Of a DNA stretch of 64,000 nt, positions 27,181 through 35,749 are shown piece by piece. This DNA is from an uncultured Eubacteriales bacterium (GTDB lineage: Bacteria; Bacillota; Clostridia; Christensenellales; Aristaeellaceae). The notes beneath the pieces were generated by a model. It did not search any database. It saw nothing but the letters and a program-made list of their open reading frames with translations, and was not told the DNA's origin. The stretch lies in NCBI GenBank assembly GCA_902790015.1, contig CADAQF010000003.1:62001-126000 (forward strand). The letters run 5' to 3'. Numbering within the stretch: position 1 is the stretch's first letter; each line of letters starts with the position of its first letter. The position numbers were made by a program, and so were the translations under genes.

Positions 27181-28683
27181 ATGTTTGAAAGAACACTCTA
27201 TCGCTCCGACATGCTGAAATGCGCGCTGTGCCAGGACGCGCCGTGCGACGCGGCCTGCGGGAAGCTGGCGCCGTCGTCTCTTTTGCGCAGCATCTGGTTT
27301 GACAACGAGAAGGGCGCCGCGGGAAGGCTTCCTGCGCAGGATCCTTGCCTGAACTGCCCGGGAAACTGCGAGGCGGGCTGTGTGCGCCCGGGCGAAGTGC
27401 CGATTCGGAAGCTCATTAAGCGGCTGCGCGCCGAGGTCGCGCCGCAGATGGAAGTGCCCCTGCCGCAGGACGAGGAACGCCTGTGGACCGATCTGTGCGG
27501 CGTTCCCCTTGAAAACCCGTTTCTGCTCTCCTCTTCGGTGGTGGCAAGCACCTATGACATGTGTGCCCGCGCTTTTGAGGCGGGCTGGGGAGGCGCGTGC
27601 TTCAAGACCGTCTGTTCTCTGGATATACACGAGGCCTCGCCCCGGTTTTCCGCCATCGACGGGGCGGACGGCAGCATCATAGGCTTCAAGAATATCGAGC
27701 AGCTTTCAGACCACAGCGCTCAGGAAAACATGGACATCTTCCGCCGCCTCAAGAAAAACTATCCCTCCAAGTTCATCCTCGCCTCCATCATGGGTCAAAA
27801 CGAACAGGAATGGGAGGACCTGGCCCGGATGTGCGAGGAAAACGGCGCGGACGGGGTGGAACTCAATTTCTCCTGCCCCAATATGATGGAAGGGGGACTG
27901 GGCTCCGATATAGGCCAGGTGCCCGAGCTGGTGGAACGCTTTACCGCCGCGGCGCGCCGCGGAACAAAAATACCCCTGCTGGCCAAGCTCACGCCCAATG
28001 TGGCGAATATGAGCCCCGCTGCGGAAGCGGCTGTGCGCGCCGGCGCCGACGGTATCGCGGCGATCAATACCATCAAGAGCGTCATAGGCGTTTCTCCCCA
28101 TACCTATGTGTCCGCCCCCGCGGTCCACGGCCAGTCCGCCGTGGGCGGCTACAGCGGGAATGCCGTCAAGCCCATCGCCCTGCGTTTTATGGCGGAGCTG
28201 GGCAATAACCCGCTGCTTAAAGGCAAACATATCAGCGGCATGGGCGGCGTGGAAAACTGGTCGGACGCGGTGGAGTTTATCCTGCTGGGCGCCGGCAGTA
28301 TCCAGGTGACGACCGCCGTCATGCAGTACGGTTACCGCATCATAGAAGACCTGAAGGCCGGGCTTAACCTGTACCTGGCAGAAAAAGGCATTGGCAGCGT
28401 GAAGGAAGCCGTGGGACTGGCGCTGGGATCCATCAGCGCCACGACGGACGTGCTGGAACGGGATACGGTAGTGTATCCCAAATTCCACCGCGACAGGTGC
28501 ATAGGCTGTGGCCGCTGCGCCATTTCCTGCGCTGACGGCGGCCATCAGGCCATCCGTCTGAACGCGGAGCGCAGGCCGGTGCTGGACGGCCGCAAATGCG
28601 TCGGCTGCCAGCTGTGCGTGCTGGTATGCCCGCAGCGGGCGATCACGTCCAGCGGAAGGCGCGTCGCTAAAAAGCAGCAATAA
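27181..28683 (+). CDS. preA: PreA-like dihydropyrimidine dehydrogenase with extra N-terminal Fe-S domain
   Basis: 500 residues from the ATG at 27181. Residues 14-67 are Cys-rich (C14, C17, C22, C26 and C56, C59, C63, C67), resembling the first Fe-S domain of dihydropyrimidine dehydrogenase and PreT. Residues about 103-400 are a dihydroorotate dehydrogenase-like FMN barrel with ELNFSCPNM, AKLTPNVANM, AINTIKS, GGYSGNAVKPIALRF and SGMGGVENW. The C-terminus holds two 4Fe-4S motifs (CIGCGRCAISC and CVGCQLCVLVC). The FAD and NAD(P)H domains that join these parts in the large enzyme are missing. It could act on uracil/thymine or a related substrate with electrons from ferredoxin or a separate flavoprotein. 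Confidence 0.85.
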   Translation: MFERTLYRSDMLKCALCQDAPCDAACGKLAPSSLLRSIWFDNEKGAAGRLPAQDPCLNCPGNCEAGCVRPGEVPIRKLIKRLRAEVAPQMEVPLPQDEERLWTDLCGVPLENPFLLSSSVVASTYDMCARAFEAGWGGACFKTVCSLDIHEASPRFSAIDGADGSIIGFKNIEQLSDHSAQENMDIFRRLKKNYPSKFILASIMGQNEQEWEDLARMCEENGADGVELNFSCPNMMEGGLGSDIGQVPELVERFTAAARRGTKIPLLAKLTPNVANMSPAAEAAVRAGADGIAAINTIKSVIGVSPHTYVSAPAVHGQSAVGGYSGNAVKPIALRFMAELGNNPLLKGKHISGMGGVENWSDAVEFILLGAGSIQVTTAVMQYGYRIIEDLKAGLNLYLAEKGIGSVKEAVGLALGSISATTDVLERDTVVYPKFHRDRCIGCGRCAISCADGGHQAIRLNAERRPVLDGRKCVGCQLCVLVCPQRAITSSGRRVAKKQQ

Positions 28684-28693
28684 TAGAGGGGAC

Positions 28694-28730
28694 AAATGCC
28701 GCCGCGGCTCTGTTTGACACGCGGCATTTT
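28694..28730 (+). terminator. Rho-independent-type terminator after preA
   Basis: AAATGCCGC (28694-28702) and GCGGCATTT (28721-28729) form a perfect 9-bp stem followed by a short T stretch. The loop holds the TTGACA of the next promoter. Confidence 0.55.
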
Positions 28731-28767
28731 CTGATATATAATCAATTGGATTGATAAAGACCAATTG
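28714..28767 (+). promoter_or_regulatory. Consensus sigma-A promoter plus palindromic operator candidate for the hydrogenase-like cassette
   Basis: TTGACA (28714-28719) and TATAAT (28737-28742) are perfect consensus boxes separated by 17 bases. Directly downstream of the -10 box, CAATTGG (28743-28749) and CCAATTG (28761-28767) form an inverted repeat with 11 bases between the arms. Such a placement would block transcription when occupied by a dimeric repressor. It precedes the first DRTGG gene by about 50 bases. No regulator gene for it is evident in the cassette. Confidence 0.75.
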
Positions 28768-28818
28768 TCACATGACTGCCTGTGTTTTTAAACGAAACGG
28801 ATTGATGAGGTGCATATT

Positions 28819-29202
28819 ATGACGATCGGGGATATGGTGGATATCCTGAAAGCGCGGGTACTGCTGGGGGAAGACAAGCTGGACACGCCGGTGTATACGG
28901 CCTGCTGCTCCGACCTGATGAGCGACGTGCTGGCCTTCGTGGATGAAAAAACGGTGCTGATTACGGGGCTGACCAACCCGCACGTCATCCGCACCAGCGA
29001 GATGCTGGACCTTAAATGTCTTGTTTTCGCCCGGGGCAAGGTGCCTTCCGACGATATCCTTGAAAGCGCGGAGGAGCAGGGCCTGGTGGTCATCACCACG
29101 AAGGCCACGGCCTTCAGTGCCTGCGGCATGCTCTATGAAAAGGGCCTGCGCGGCGTTCCCGTTCCGCTGGAATGGGACAAGGAAGGAAAGGAGGGCGCCT
29201 GA
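28819..29202 (+). CDS. DRTGG-domain protein, first copy
   Basis: 127 residues from the ATG at 28819 behind GAGGTG; a GTG three codons upstream overlaps that ribosome site. It matches the small single-domain DRTGG proteins encoded next to [FeFe]-hydrogenase-like genes in Clostridia: MTIGDMVDILKARVL, then VYTACCSDLMSDVLAF, ITGLTNPHVIRTSEMLD, and VITTKATAFSACGMLYEKGL. The DRTGG domain is thought to bind nucleotides or act as a protein interaction module; a catalytic role is not known. The stop codon overlaps the ATG of the HATPase gene. A second copy lies at 30996. Confidence 0.78.
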   Translation: MTIGDMVDILKARVLLGEDKLDTPVYTACCSDLMSDVLAFVDEKTVLITGLTNPHVIRTSEMLDLKCLVFARGKVPSDDILESAEEQGLVVITTKATAFSACGMLYEKGLRGVPVPLEWDKEGKEGA

Positions 29203-29627
29203 TGGAGGCCCTGATTCATGAAGTATATCCGGTCGCCTCGGCGGATTATACCTCCGCCGGCCATGCCAGCGCCGATATCAAGAAAAAGCTCAAGATGCTC
29301 GGCGTGGGCGGGGACGTGCTGCGCCGGGTGGCCGTCGCTTCCTACGAGGTGGAACTCAACCTGGTGATCCATTCCCAGGGCGGCCATCTGGACCTGAATG
29401 TGTTTCCCGACCGGGTGGAGCTCGTGTCCGAGGACGTGGGCCCCGGCATACCGGACCTTTCCCTGGCGATGCGGGAGGGCTGGTCCACAGCCAACGAGGA
29501 AGCCCGGTCCCTGGGCTTCGGCGCGGGCATGGGGTTGCCCAACATGAAGCGCAACGCCGACGAGTTTGACATTCAGAGCGAGGTCGGAAAAGGTACGGTG
29601 ATCAGGATGGGCTTCAGGCTGGCCTGA
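29202..29627 (+). CDS. HATPase-domain protein (anti-sigma factor / RsbW-like kinase)
   Basis: 141 residues. GHKL ATPase fold: N-box ASYEVELNLVIHS, G1-type motif EDVGPGIPD and G2 region GFGAGMGLPNMKRNAD, with a C-terminal strand GKGTVIRMGF. There is no dimerisation/His domain, so it resembles the SpoIIAB/RsbW-type serine kinases. In the cassette it may phosphorylate or bind a partner in response to the redox or hydrogen signal detected by the next protein. The target is not encoded in the window as far as I can see. Confidence 0.82.
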   Translation: MEALIHEVYPVASADYTSAGHASADIKKKLKMLGVGGDVLRRVAVASYEVELNLVIHSQGGHLDLNVFPDRVELVSEDVGPGIPDLSLAMREGWSTANEEARSLGFGAGMGLPNMKRNADEFDIQSEVGKGTVIRMGFRLA

Positions 29628-29652
29628 TCATCATGAAAGGCGGATTCAGGAC

Positions 29653-30957
29653 ATGGAAAATGTTCGTCGCTATCATTCTGTATATCTGGACAAGGAACGA
29701 TGCCGCGGCTGCACCAACTGCCTGGAGCACTGCCCCACGGAGGCCATCCGTGTGCGCGGAGGCCGGGCTCACATACTGGATTCCTTGTGTATAGACTGCG
29801 GTGAGTGTATCCGCATCTGCGATTACCACGCCAAGGTGGCCGTGACGGACGCCCTGGCGGACATTCACCGTTTCAAATATTCGATCGCCCTGCCCGCGCC
29901 CTCCCTCTACGGCCAGTTCCGCGGCCTGAAGCGGCCGGAATATGTGCTGGAGGCGCTCAAAAAGATCGGCTTCTACGACGTGTTCGAGGTGTCGCGGGGG
30001 GCGGACGTCGTCACCCGGGCTATCCGCGAGCGCCTGCGGGACGATCTGATCCCGCGGCCGGTCATATCTTCGGCCTGTCCGGCGGTCGTGCGGCTGATCC
30101 AGGTCCGTTTCCCGGAACTGCTGGATCACGTGATCGACATCCGTCAGCCCATGGAGGTGGCCGCCTCCATCGCCCGGGCGGAATTCTGCAAAAAGCACAA
30201 CTGCCGTCCGGATGAAGTGGGCTGCTTCTTCATCACCCCCTGCCCGGCCAAGATGACCGTGATCCGCGCGCCGCTGGGGCAGAAGAAGTCCGCGCTGGAC
30301 GGCGCGGTCTCCATCATGGAAATATATGGGATGCTGCTGCCCCATGTGGAAAAAATGCAGGCCGACCCGGACTTTGAGCCTTCCACCTCCTACGGCGTGG
30401 CCTGGGCCTCCTCAAACGGCGAAGCCAACGCCGTCTGTCCGGAATCGAGCCTTTCGGTGGACGGCATTTCGGACGTCATCCGCGTGCTGGAGGAGGTCGA
30501 AAACTATAAGCTGAACGACCTGGAATACCTGGAGGGCAACGCCTGCGTGGGCGGCTGCGTGGGCGGCGCGCTGACCTTTGAAAACAACTACGTCGCCAAG
30601 GCCACCCTGCGCAAGCTGGTGGCCGGCATGCCCAAGGTCCATCCGGACCAGGCGGTGCCTATCTCGATGCTGACCAAGTACCAGATGCGCAACGACGTTC
30701 CTTTTGAGCCCAACCAGGCCATGCAGCTGGACGACAACCTGGTGGCTGCCATGCAGAAGATGAACCGCATGAAGGAGATCCTGGAGACCCTTCCGGGCTA
30801 TGACTGCGGCTCCTGCGGCTCTCCCACCTGCAAGACCTTCGCGGAGGACATCGTCCGCGGCTACGCGACGGAGATGGACTGCATCCACCTGATGAAAAAC
30901 AAGCTCAAGGCGATGGCCGAGGAAATGGTGAACCTGGCCCAGATGACCCGCAAATAA
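29653..30957 (+). CDS. [FeFe]-hydrogenase-like H-cluster protein with three extra Fe-S motifs, probable sensor
   Basis: 434 residues. Two N-terminal 4Fe-4S motifs (C17/20/23/27 and C46/49/52/56) precede an H-cluster domain: SSACPAVV (ligand Cys142), TPCPAKMT (Cys197) and GNACVGGCVGG (Cys298, Cys302). All four H-cluster cysteines are present, but the adjacent proton-relay cysteine of TSCCP is Ala141. A C-terminal CGSCGSPTC...C motif (C385-C410) adds another Fe-S site. No NuoE/NuoF-like subunits are nearby. Loss of the proton-relay Cys and the company of HATPase, DRTGG and PHP proteins point to a regulatory or hydrogen/redox-sensing protein rather than a production enzyme. The assignment to an exact hydrogenase group is open. 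Confidence 0.8.
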   Translation: MENVRRYHSVYLDKERCRGCTNCLEHCPTEAIRVRGGRAHILDSLCIDCGECIRICDYHAKVAVTDALADIHRFKYSIALPAPSLYGQFRGLKRPEYVLEALKKIGFYDVFEVSRGADVVTRAIRERLRDDLIPRPVISSACPAVVRLIQVRFPELLDHVIDIRQPMEVAASIARAEFCKKHNCRPDEVGCFFITPCPAKMTVIRAPLGQKKSALDGAVSIMEIYGMLLPHVEKMQADPDFEPSTSYGVAWASSNGEANAVCPESSLSVDGISDVIRVLEEVENYKLNDLEYLEGNACVGGCVGGALTFENNYVAKATLRKLVAGMPKVHPDQAVPISMLTKYQMRNDVPFEPNQAMQLDDNLVAAMQKMNRMKEILETLPGYDCGSCGSPTCKTFAEDIVRGYATEMDCIHLMKNKLKAMAEEMVNLAQMTRK

Positions 30958-30995
30958 GCCCGGGGAGCACTCCCGGGACAAGGAGGATATGCGCT

Positions 30996-31340
30996 GTGAA
31001 AGTAAGCGAACTGGCTGCCCTGACCGAGGCCGCTTTTCTGACGGCCGTGCCGGACGATAAGGAAGTGACCTGCGGCTATACCTGCGACCTGCTCAGCTGG
31101 GTCATGGCCCACGGGGACGAGGGTATGGCCTGGGTGACCGTGCAGACGCACATGAACGTGGTGGCCGTGGCGGTGCTGGCGGATATGGCCTGCATCGTGC
31201 TGCCCGAAAACGTCAAAATGGAAGGAGAAGCACTGGACAAGGCGCTTTCCGAGGGCATGGCGGTGCTCTCGTCCCCTCTGACCGCGTATGAGATCTGCGG
31301 CAGGCTGGCGGGGGCGGGCGTTCCCGGCCGGGCGCAATAA
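30996..31340 (+). CDS. DRTGG-domain protein, second copy
   Basis: 114 residues, GTG start behind AAGGAGG. VSELAALTEAAFLTAV, VTCGYTCDLLSWVMAH, AWVTVQTHMNVVAVAVLAD and a C-terminal LSSPLTAYEICGRLAGAG correspond to the same fold as the protein at 28819, though the two share little beyond the pattern. Only three bases separate it from the PHP gene. Two DRTGG copies flanking the H-cluster gene is an arrangement known from clostridial hydrogenase clusters. Confidence 0.75.
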   Translation: MKVSELAALTEAAFLTAVPDDKEVTCGYTCDLLSWVMAHGDEGMAWVTVQTHMNVVAVAVLADMACIVLPENVKMEGEALDKALSEGMAVLSSPLTAYEICGRLAGAGVPGRAQ

Positions 31341-31342
31341 TA

Positions 31343-32050
31343 ATGGAAACGCTCTTATACGACCTGCATATTCATTCCTGCCTGTCTCCCTGCGGCAGCG
31401 ACGATATGACGCCGGCCAATATCTGCGGAATGGCCGCTTTGAAGGGCCTGCAGATGATAGCCCTGACGGACCATAACGCCGCCGGCAACCTCCCCGCTAT
31501 GCAAAAGGCGGCGGAGGCTTTTGGGCTGCTTTTTATTCCGGGGATGGAGATCACCACCTCCGAGGAAGTGCATCTGCTGGGCTATTTTCCGGACGTTCCC
31601 ACGGCGGTGGCGTTCGGGGATTTCATCCGGGAGCATCTGCCCAAAAAGAAAAACAAGCCCTCTTTCTTCGGCAACCAGCTCGTGCTGGACGAGGACGACC
31701 AGCTGATCCGGGAGGAGGACGCCCTGCTGATCGGCGCGACCGACCTGCCGCTTGAAAGGCTGACAGGGCTGGTGCGCGAATACGGCGGCGTTCCCGTGCC
31801 GGCGCATATCAACCGCGGCTCCAACGGCCTGCTGGTGAACCTGGGCTTCATGCCGCAGGGGCTCGACTACACGACGGTGGAGGTCTGGCGCGCCCTGCCC
31901 TGCCCGCATACCCCGCAGGAGGGGAAGCTGGTGCTCCACTCGTCCGACGCCCATTACCTGGGAGATATCGCCGAACCGGAGATGACCCTGTCCCTGCCCG
32001 AACGCTCCGTCCGCAGCTTCCTGGACTGTCTGCGACAGGGGTCGCAGTGA
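31343..32050 (+). CDS. PHP-domain metal-dependent phosphoesterase
   Basis: 235 residues. The PHP fold motifs are clear: DLHIHSCLSPCGSDDMTP (HxH near the N-terminus), ALTDHN, IPGMEITTSEEVHLLGYF (catalytic Glu), VPAHINR and a C-terminal SSDAHYL. It hydrolyses a phosphoester using a di- or trinuclear metal site; the substrate is unknown. As the last gene of the cassette it may destroy a nucleotide messenger or dephosphorylate a partner protein. Confidence 0.85.
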   Translation: METLLYDLHIHSCLSPCGSDDMTPANICGMAALKGLQMIALTDHNAAGNLPAMQKAAEAFGLLFIPGMEITTSEEVHLLGYFPDVPTAVAFGDFIREHLPKKKNKPSFFGNQLVLDEDDQLIREEDALLIGATDLPLERLTGLVREYGGVPVPAHINRGSNGLLVNLGFMPQGLDYTTVEVWRALPCPHTPQEGKLVLHSSDAHYLGDIAEPEMTLSLPERSVRSFLDCLRQGSQ

Positions 32051-32147
32051 TGCCGGGGGCGTGACGGAAGGCTTTGGGTCTGTTCTGAACCAATAGTATT
32101 CTTCCGGTGGGGCGATCCGCGCCTTCATGGAAAAACAGGGGGCTGCT

Positions 32148-33220
32148 ATGAAAAAAGTGATCTGTTTCGTATGCGCTTTGACATTGCTTCTGGGCGTGTG
32201 CATGACCGCGCTGGCGGAGGATAACTGGGTATGTCCGGAATGCGGGGCGAGGGTGCCGGTATCGCTGGGGGATTTATGCCCGAAGTGCGGGGCGCTGAGA
32301 CCTTCGTCCACGCCTGACCCTACTCCGACCGCCGTGCCAACGGCTGAATCGACGCCTACAGCGATAGGAGGGCATGCTCCGTGGGACTGCCCGGCGCCGG
32401 GTTGCGGCAGGACGGGAAACAAGGGCAATTACTGCGGAAACTGCGGCCATCCGGCGCCGTGGATGGAGACCCCTGATCCCTCCGCCGCCGAGGCGAGCGA
32501 AGCTGACCTCCAGAATGCACATGAGATCATCGACGAGACCGACAAGACCTATAATACTCCGTTTGCCTACAGCGCCGTTTTCTTTAACGGCAATCGCGTC
32601 CCGGGAAATCGTACAGAAGAAACTAACCTGGGCGATTTGATCACCGACGCCATGGTCTGGACCGTCGTGACCGCGGGCAGTATCAGCGTTGAAGAACTCA
32701 GCAGCGTTGTGGGCATCACCAACGGCGGCGGCATCCGCGCCCCCATCGCGGCCGGCGACGTCACCGTGAAGGACGTGAACACCGTGCTGCCTTTCGGCAA
32801 CACCGTGACCGTCATCCGCGTGACCGGCGCTGAGCTTCTGGAGGCGCTGGAAGCGTCCACCTTCTGCACACCCGACCCCGTCGGCGGCTTCCCGCAGACC
32901 AGCGGCATCGTCTGGACTCTGGACACCACCAAGGCCTATGATCAGGGCGACCTGTACGTGCTGAACGGCAAGGAATCCACTTACTACGCGCCCAAGTCCA
33001 TCCAGCGCGTCACGATCCAGTCCATCAACGGCGAGCCCTTCGACGCTGAGAAGACCTACATCGTCGTGACCAACAACTTCTCTTCCGCGCCTACTCCGAG
33101 GGCAGCTTCTTTGACACAACTATCCCGCTGGATGAAGCCGTGGTAAACTACATCCGGGAGCAGCTCAACAGCTACATCGGGGCCGAACCTCAGGGCGGCC
33201 GCCTGACGATCATTCAGTAA
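32148..33220 (+). pseudogene. Secreted zinc-ribbon protein with 5'-nucleotidase C-terminal domain, frameshifted near 33090
   Basis: From the ATG at 32148: a signal peptide (residues 1-23, cleavage after ALA), a first CxxC...CxxC ribbon (residues 29-47), a Pro/Thr-rich linker, then a second Cys-rich module (residues 76-107). The rest matches the 5'-nucleotidase C-terminal domain (NLGDLITDAMVW, NGGGIRAPIAAGDVT, LPFGNTVTVIRVTG), without the metallophosphatase domain that normally precedes it. The frame breaks after TNNFSSA: the expected GGDxY motif is missing, and YSEGSFFDTTIPLDEAV continues in another frame up to a stop at 33220. A loss of about 10 bases explains it. Either a pseudogene or an assembly error; in frame, translation ends at 33146. 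Confidence 0.7.
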
Positions 33221-33333
33221 CAGAGGGGCGACTGGACCTGTTCCCTTTGGAAAATGCAGTTTTGCATGTGCAGTAGAACGAACGATATCTGAATGGGCAT
33301 ATATATCACAAATTGCTTCTGGAGGGACGGCAA

Positions 33334-33969
33334 ATGAATAATTCTGCGCGGACGGCCAAAGGAATAGCTTTTCTGCTGGTATTAAGCATGCTGCTGCCAT
33401 CAGCGGCAGCTTTTTCCGAGCATGCCCCGTGGGACTGCCCTACGCCAGGCTGCGGCAGGACAGGGAACAGGGGCAATTACTGCGGCAACTGCGGTCATCC
33501 GGCGCCTTGGATGGAGGAAACGGAGACGGGGAAAATGGAGGTTTTGGATGAATACTGGCCGAGTTTCAGAGTTAATAAAACTGCTCCGTTATCCGTTATT
33601 TGTAATCTCGATCCGGATTCCGAATTGATTCACCAGCTACGGGATGACATAGAAGCAGTCGGCATGGATGAAGCCTTCGGATCGGTTGTGGATGATCCCG
33701 TCAAATATTCTTTGATTGCTTTGGCGGAATTCACCGTATCCGGCTTCGAGGAAGCTGACGGGGATATTATTCTTGGTATGATCATTCCTGGTGTAGTGGC
33801 TGAATCAGTTGTAGAGGTTGTGGTCGGTCTGTTGGACGGAGAGGTGGTCTCCTGGGAACCCCTCGAGGTGCTCGAAGTTTATGATTCGATTGTGAAGGTG
33901 GCCATTGCTCCGGAATGTGCTGAAGACGTGCAGAACGGAACGGCCGTGATGGCGGTGCTGGTAAACTGA
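33334..33969 (+). CDS. Secreted zinc-ribbon protein of unknown function
   Basis: 211 residues from the ATG at 33334 behind GGAGGG. A signal peptide (about 27 residues, SAAAFS region) is followed by a Cys-rich module, HAPWDCPTPGCGRTGN through YCGNCGHPAPW, which is nearly identical to the second module of the preceding gene. The remaining 150 residues have no family I recognise; they are acidic and contain alternating hydrophobic strands (IPGVVAESVVEVVVG, VLEVYDSIVKVAI). The cysteines could bind zinc outside the membrane. The two adjacent genes have swapped or shared the module while the C-terminal domains are unrelated. Confidence 0.7.
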   Translation: MNNSARTAKGIAFLLVLSMLLPSAAAFSEHAPWDCPTPGCGRTGNRGNYCGNCGHPAPWMEETETGKMEVLDEYWPSFRVNKTAPLSVICNLDPDSELIHQLRDDIEAVGMDEAFGSVVDDPVKYSLIALAEFTVSGFEEADGDIILGMIIPGVVAESVVEVVVGLLDGEVVSWEPLEVLEVYDSIVKVAIAPECAEDVQNGTAVMAVLVN

Positions 33970-34004
33970 TGAACTGCGAACTGATAACCTGTCTTTCCAA
34001 ATGG

Positions 34005-34033
34005 CAAGCCCCCGGCCGAAGGCCGGGGGCTTG
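34005..34033. terminator. Bidirectional terminator hairpin between convergent genes
   Basis: CAAGCCCCCGGCC (34005-34017) and GGCCGGGGGCTTG (34021-34033) form a perfect 13-bp stem; read on the - strand the loop is TTC inside CTTCGG, a very stable tetraloop-type turn. It lies between the convergent secreted protein gene and pckA. T-tracts are short on both sides. Confidence 0.7.
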
Positions 34034-34054
34034 GCTTTGGAAGTATATTGTCTC

Positions 34055-35642
34055 TTACAGCTGCGGGCCGGCGGGGACGAGAGCCTTGCCGGCTTCGTTG
34101 CCTTCGTACTTGACGAAGTTCTTGATGAAGCGCTGGGAGAGGTCCTTCGCCTTCTCTTCCCACACAGAAGGATCGGCATAGGTGTCCCGCGGGTCGAGGA
34201 TCTTGGGATCGACGCCGGGCAGGGCGGTGGGCACTTCAAAGTTGAAGTAGGGGATCTTCTTGGTGGGAGCGTTCAGAATGTCGCCGTTCAGGATGGCGTC
34301 GATGATGCCGCGGGTATCCTTGATGGAGATACGCTTGCCGGTGCCGTTCCAGCCGGTGTTGACCAGGTAGGCCTTGGCGCCGCTCTTCTGCATCTTCTTG
34401 ACCAGTTCTTCGGCGTATTTGGTGGGATGGAGCTCCAGGAAGGCCTGGCCGAAGCAGGCGGAGAAGGTCGGCGTGGGCTCAGTGATGCCGCGCTCGGTGC
34501 CGGCCAGCTTGGCGGTGAAGCCGGACAGGAAGTAGTACTTGGTCTGTTCCGGGGTCAGGACGGACACGGGGGGCAGCACGCCGAAGGCGTCGGCGGACAG
34601 GAAGATGACGTTCTTGGCGTCCGGGCCGGCGGAAATGGGTCTGACCTTCTTGACGATGTTTTCAATGTGCTCGATGGGGTAGGAGACGCGGGTGTTCTCG
34701 GTGACGGACTTATCGGCAAAGTCGATCTTGCCGTTTTCGTCCAGCGTCACGTTCTCGAGCAGGGCGTCGCGGCGGATGGCGTTGTAGATATCGGGCTCGG
34801 AATCCTTGTCCAGGTTGATGACCTTTGCGTAGCAGCCGCCTTCGAAGTTGAAGACGCCGTTGTCGTCCCAGCCGTGCTCGTCGTCGCCGATCAGCAGGCG
34901 CTTGGGGTCGGTGGACAGGGTGGTCTTGCCGGTGCCGGAGAGGCCGAAGAAGCGTGTTGGCGGAGCAGTGCATAGAAGCAATGCCCTTGAGGGGCAGGTA
35001 GTAGTTCATCATGGAGAACATACCCTTCTTCATTTCGCCGCCGTACCAGGTGTTCAGGATCACCTGCTCACGGGAGGTGACGTTGAAGGCAACCACGGTT
35101 TCGCTGTTCAGGCCCAGTTCCTTATAGTTGGTGCACTTGGCCTTGGAGGCGGTGTACACCATGAAGTCCGGCTCGAAGGAAGCCAGCTCTTCCTCGGTGG
35201 GCTTGATGAACATATTCCGGACGAAGTGGGCCTGCCAGGCGACCTCCATGATGAAGCGGACGGCCATACGGGTGTCCTTGTTGGCGCCGCAGAAGGCGTC
35301 AACCACATACAGCTTCTTGCCGGAGAGCTGCTTCTTGGCCTGATCGCGGACCTGAGCCCAGGCTTCGGCGGTCATGGGATGGTTGTCGTTCTTGTAGGCT
35401 TCCGAGGTCCACCAGACGGTGTCCTTGGAGTTTTCGTCCATGACGATGTATTTGTCCTTGGGGGAGCGGCCGGTGTAGATGCCGGTCATGACGTTGACGG
35501 CGCCCAGCTCGCTGAGCTGGCCTTTGTCAAAGCCGGTCAGGGAAGGATCCATTTCATCCTTGAAGAGGGTTTCGTAGGAAGGATTATAGATGATCTCCTT
35601 GACGTCGGAGATCCCGTACTTGGACAGGTCCAATTTGGCCAT
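34055..35642 (-). pseudogene. pckA: Phosphoenolpyruvate carboxykinase (ATP), frameshifted by a 23-base deletion at about 34952
   Basis: The N-terminal part (from 35642) carries [39 protein letters not shown] and [14 protein letters not shown]. The C-terminal part continues in another frame with [16 protein letters not shown] (the kinase-1a P-loop), [11 protein letters not shown] and the adenine-binding [12 protein letters not shown], to a stop at 34055. Between ANT and FFGLSG about eight residues expected from the family are missing. The frame difference equals a loss of 23 bases, and the junction is at 34952. The enzyme converts oxaloacetate to PEP with ATP. All other motifs look intact, so an assembly error or very recent inactivation is likely. 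Confidence 0.85.
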
Positions 35643-35721
35643 ATGAGAGACACCCCTTTTTAATACATTTGTGCTCTGAAAAGCGTACTTTCAAAAAAAG
35701 ACCCCTTTGCGCACAAATATC

Positions 35722-35749
35722 ATTATACACAAAACAAGGCGCTTGTCAA
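35722..35749 (-). promoter_or_regulatory. pckA promoter
   Basis: On the - strand TTGACA (35749-35744) and TATAAT (35727-35722) are perfect sigma-A boxes with a 16-base spacer, about 80 bases upstream of the pckA start. Confidence 0.8.

Noticed and set aside
34055..35642. Two separate genes for the two pckA frames
   Set aside because: Both halves are complementary parts of one PEP carboxykinase joined at 34952 with no internal ribosome site.
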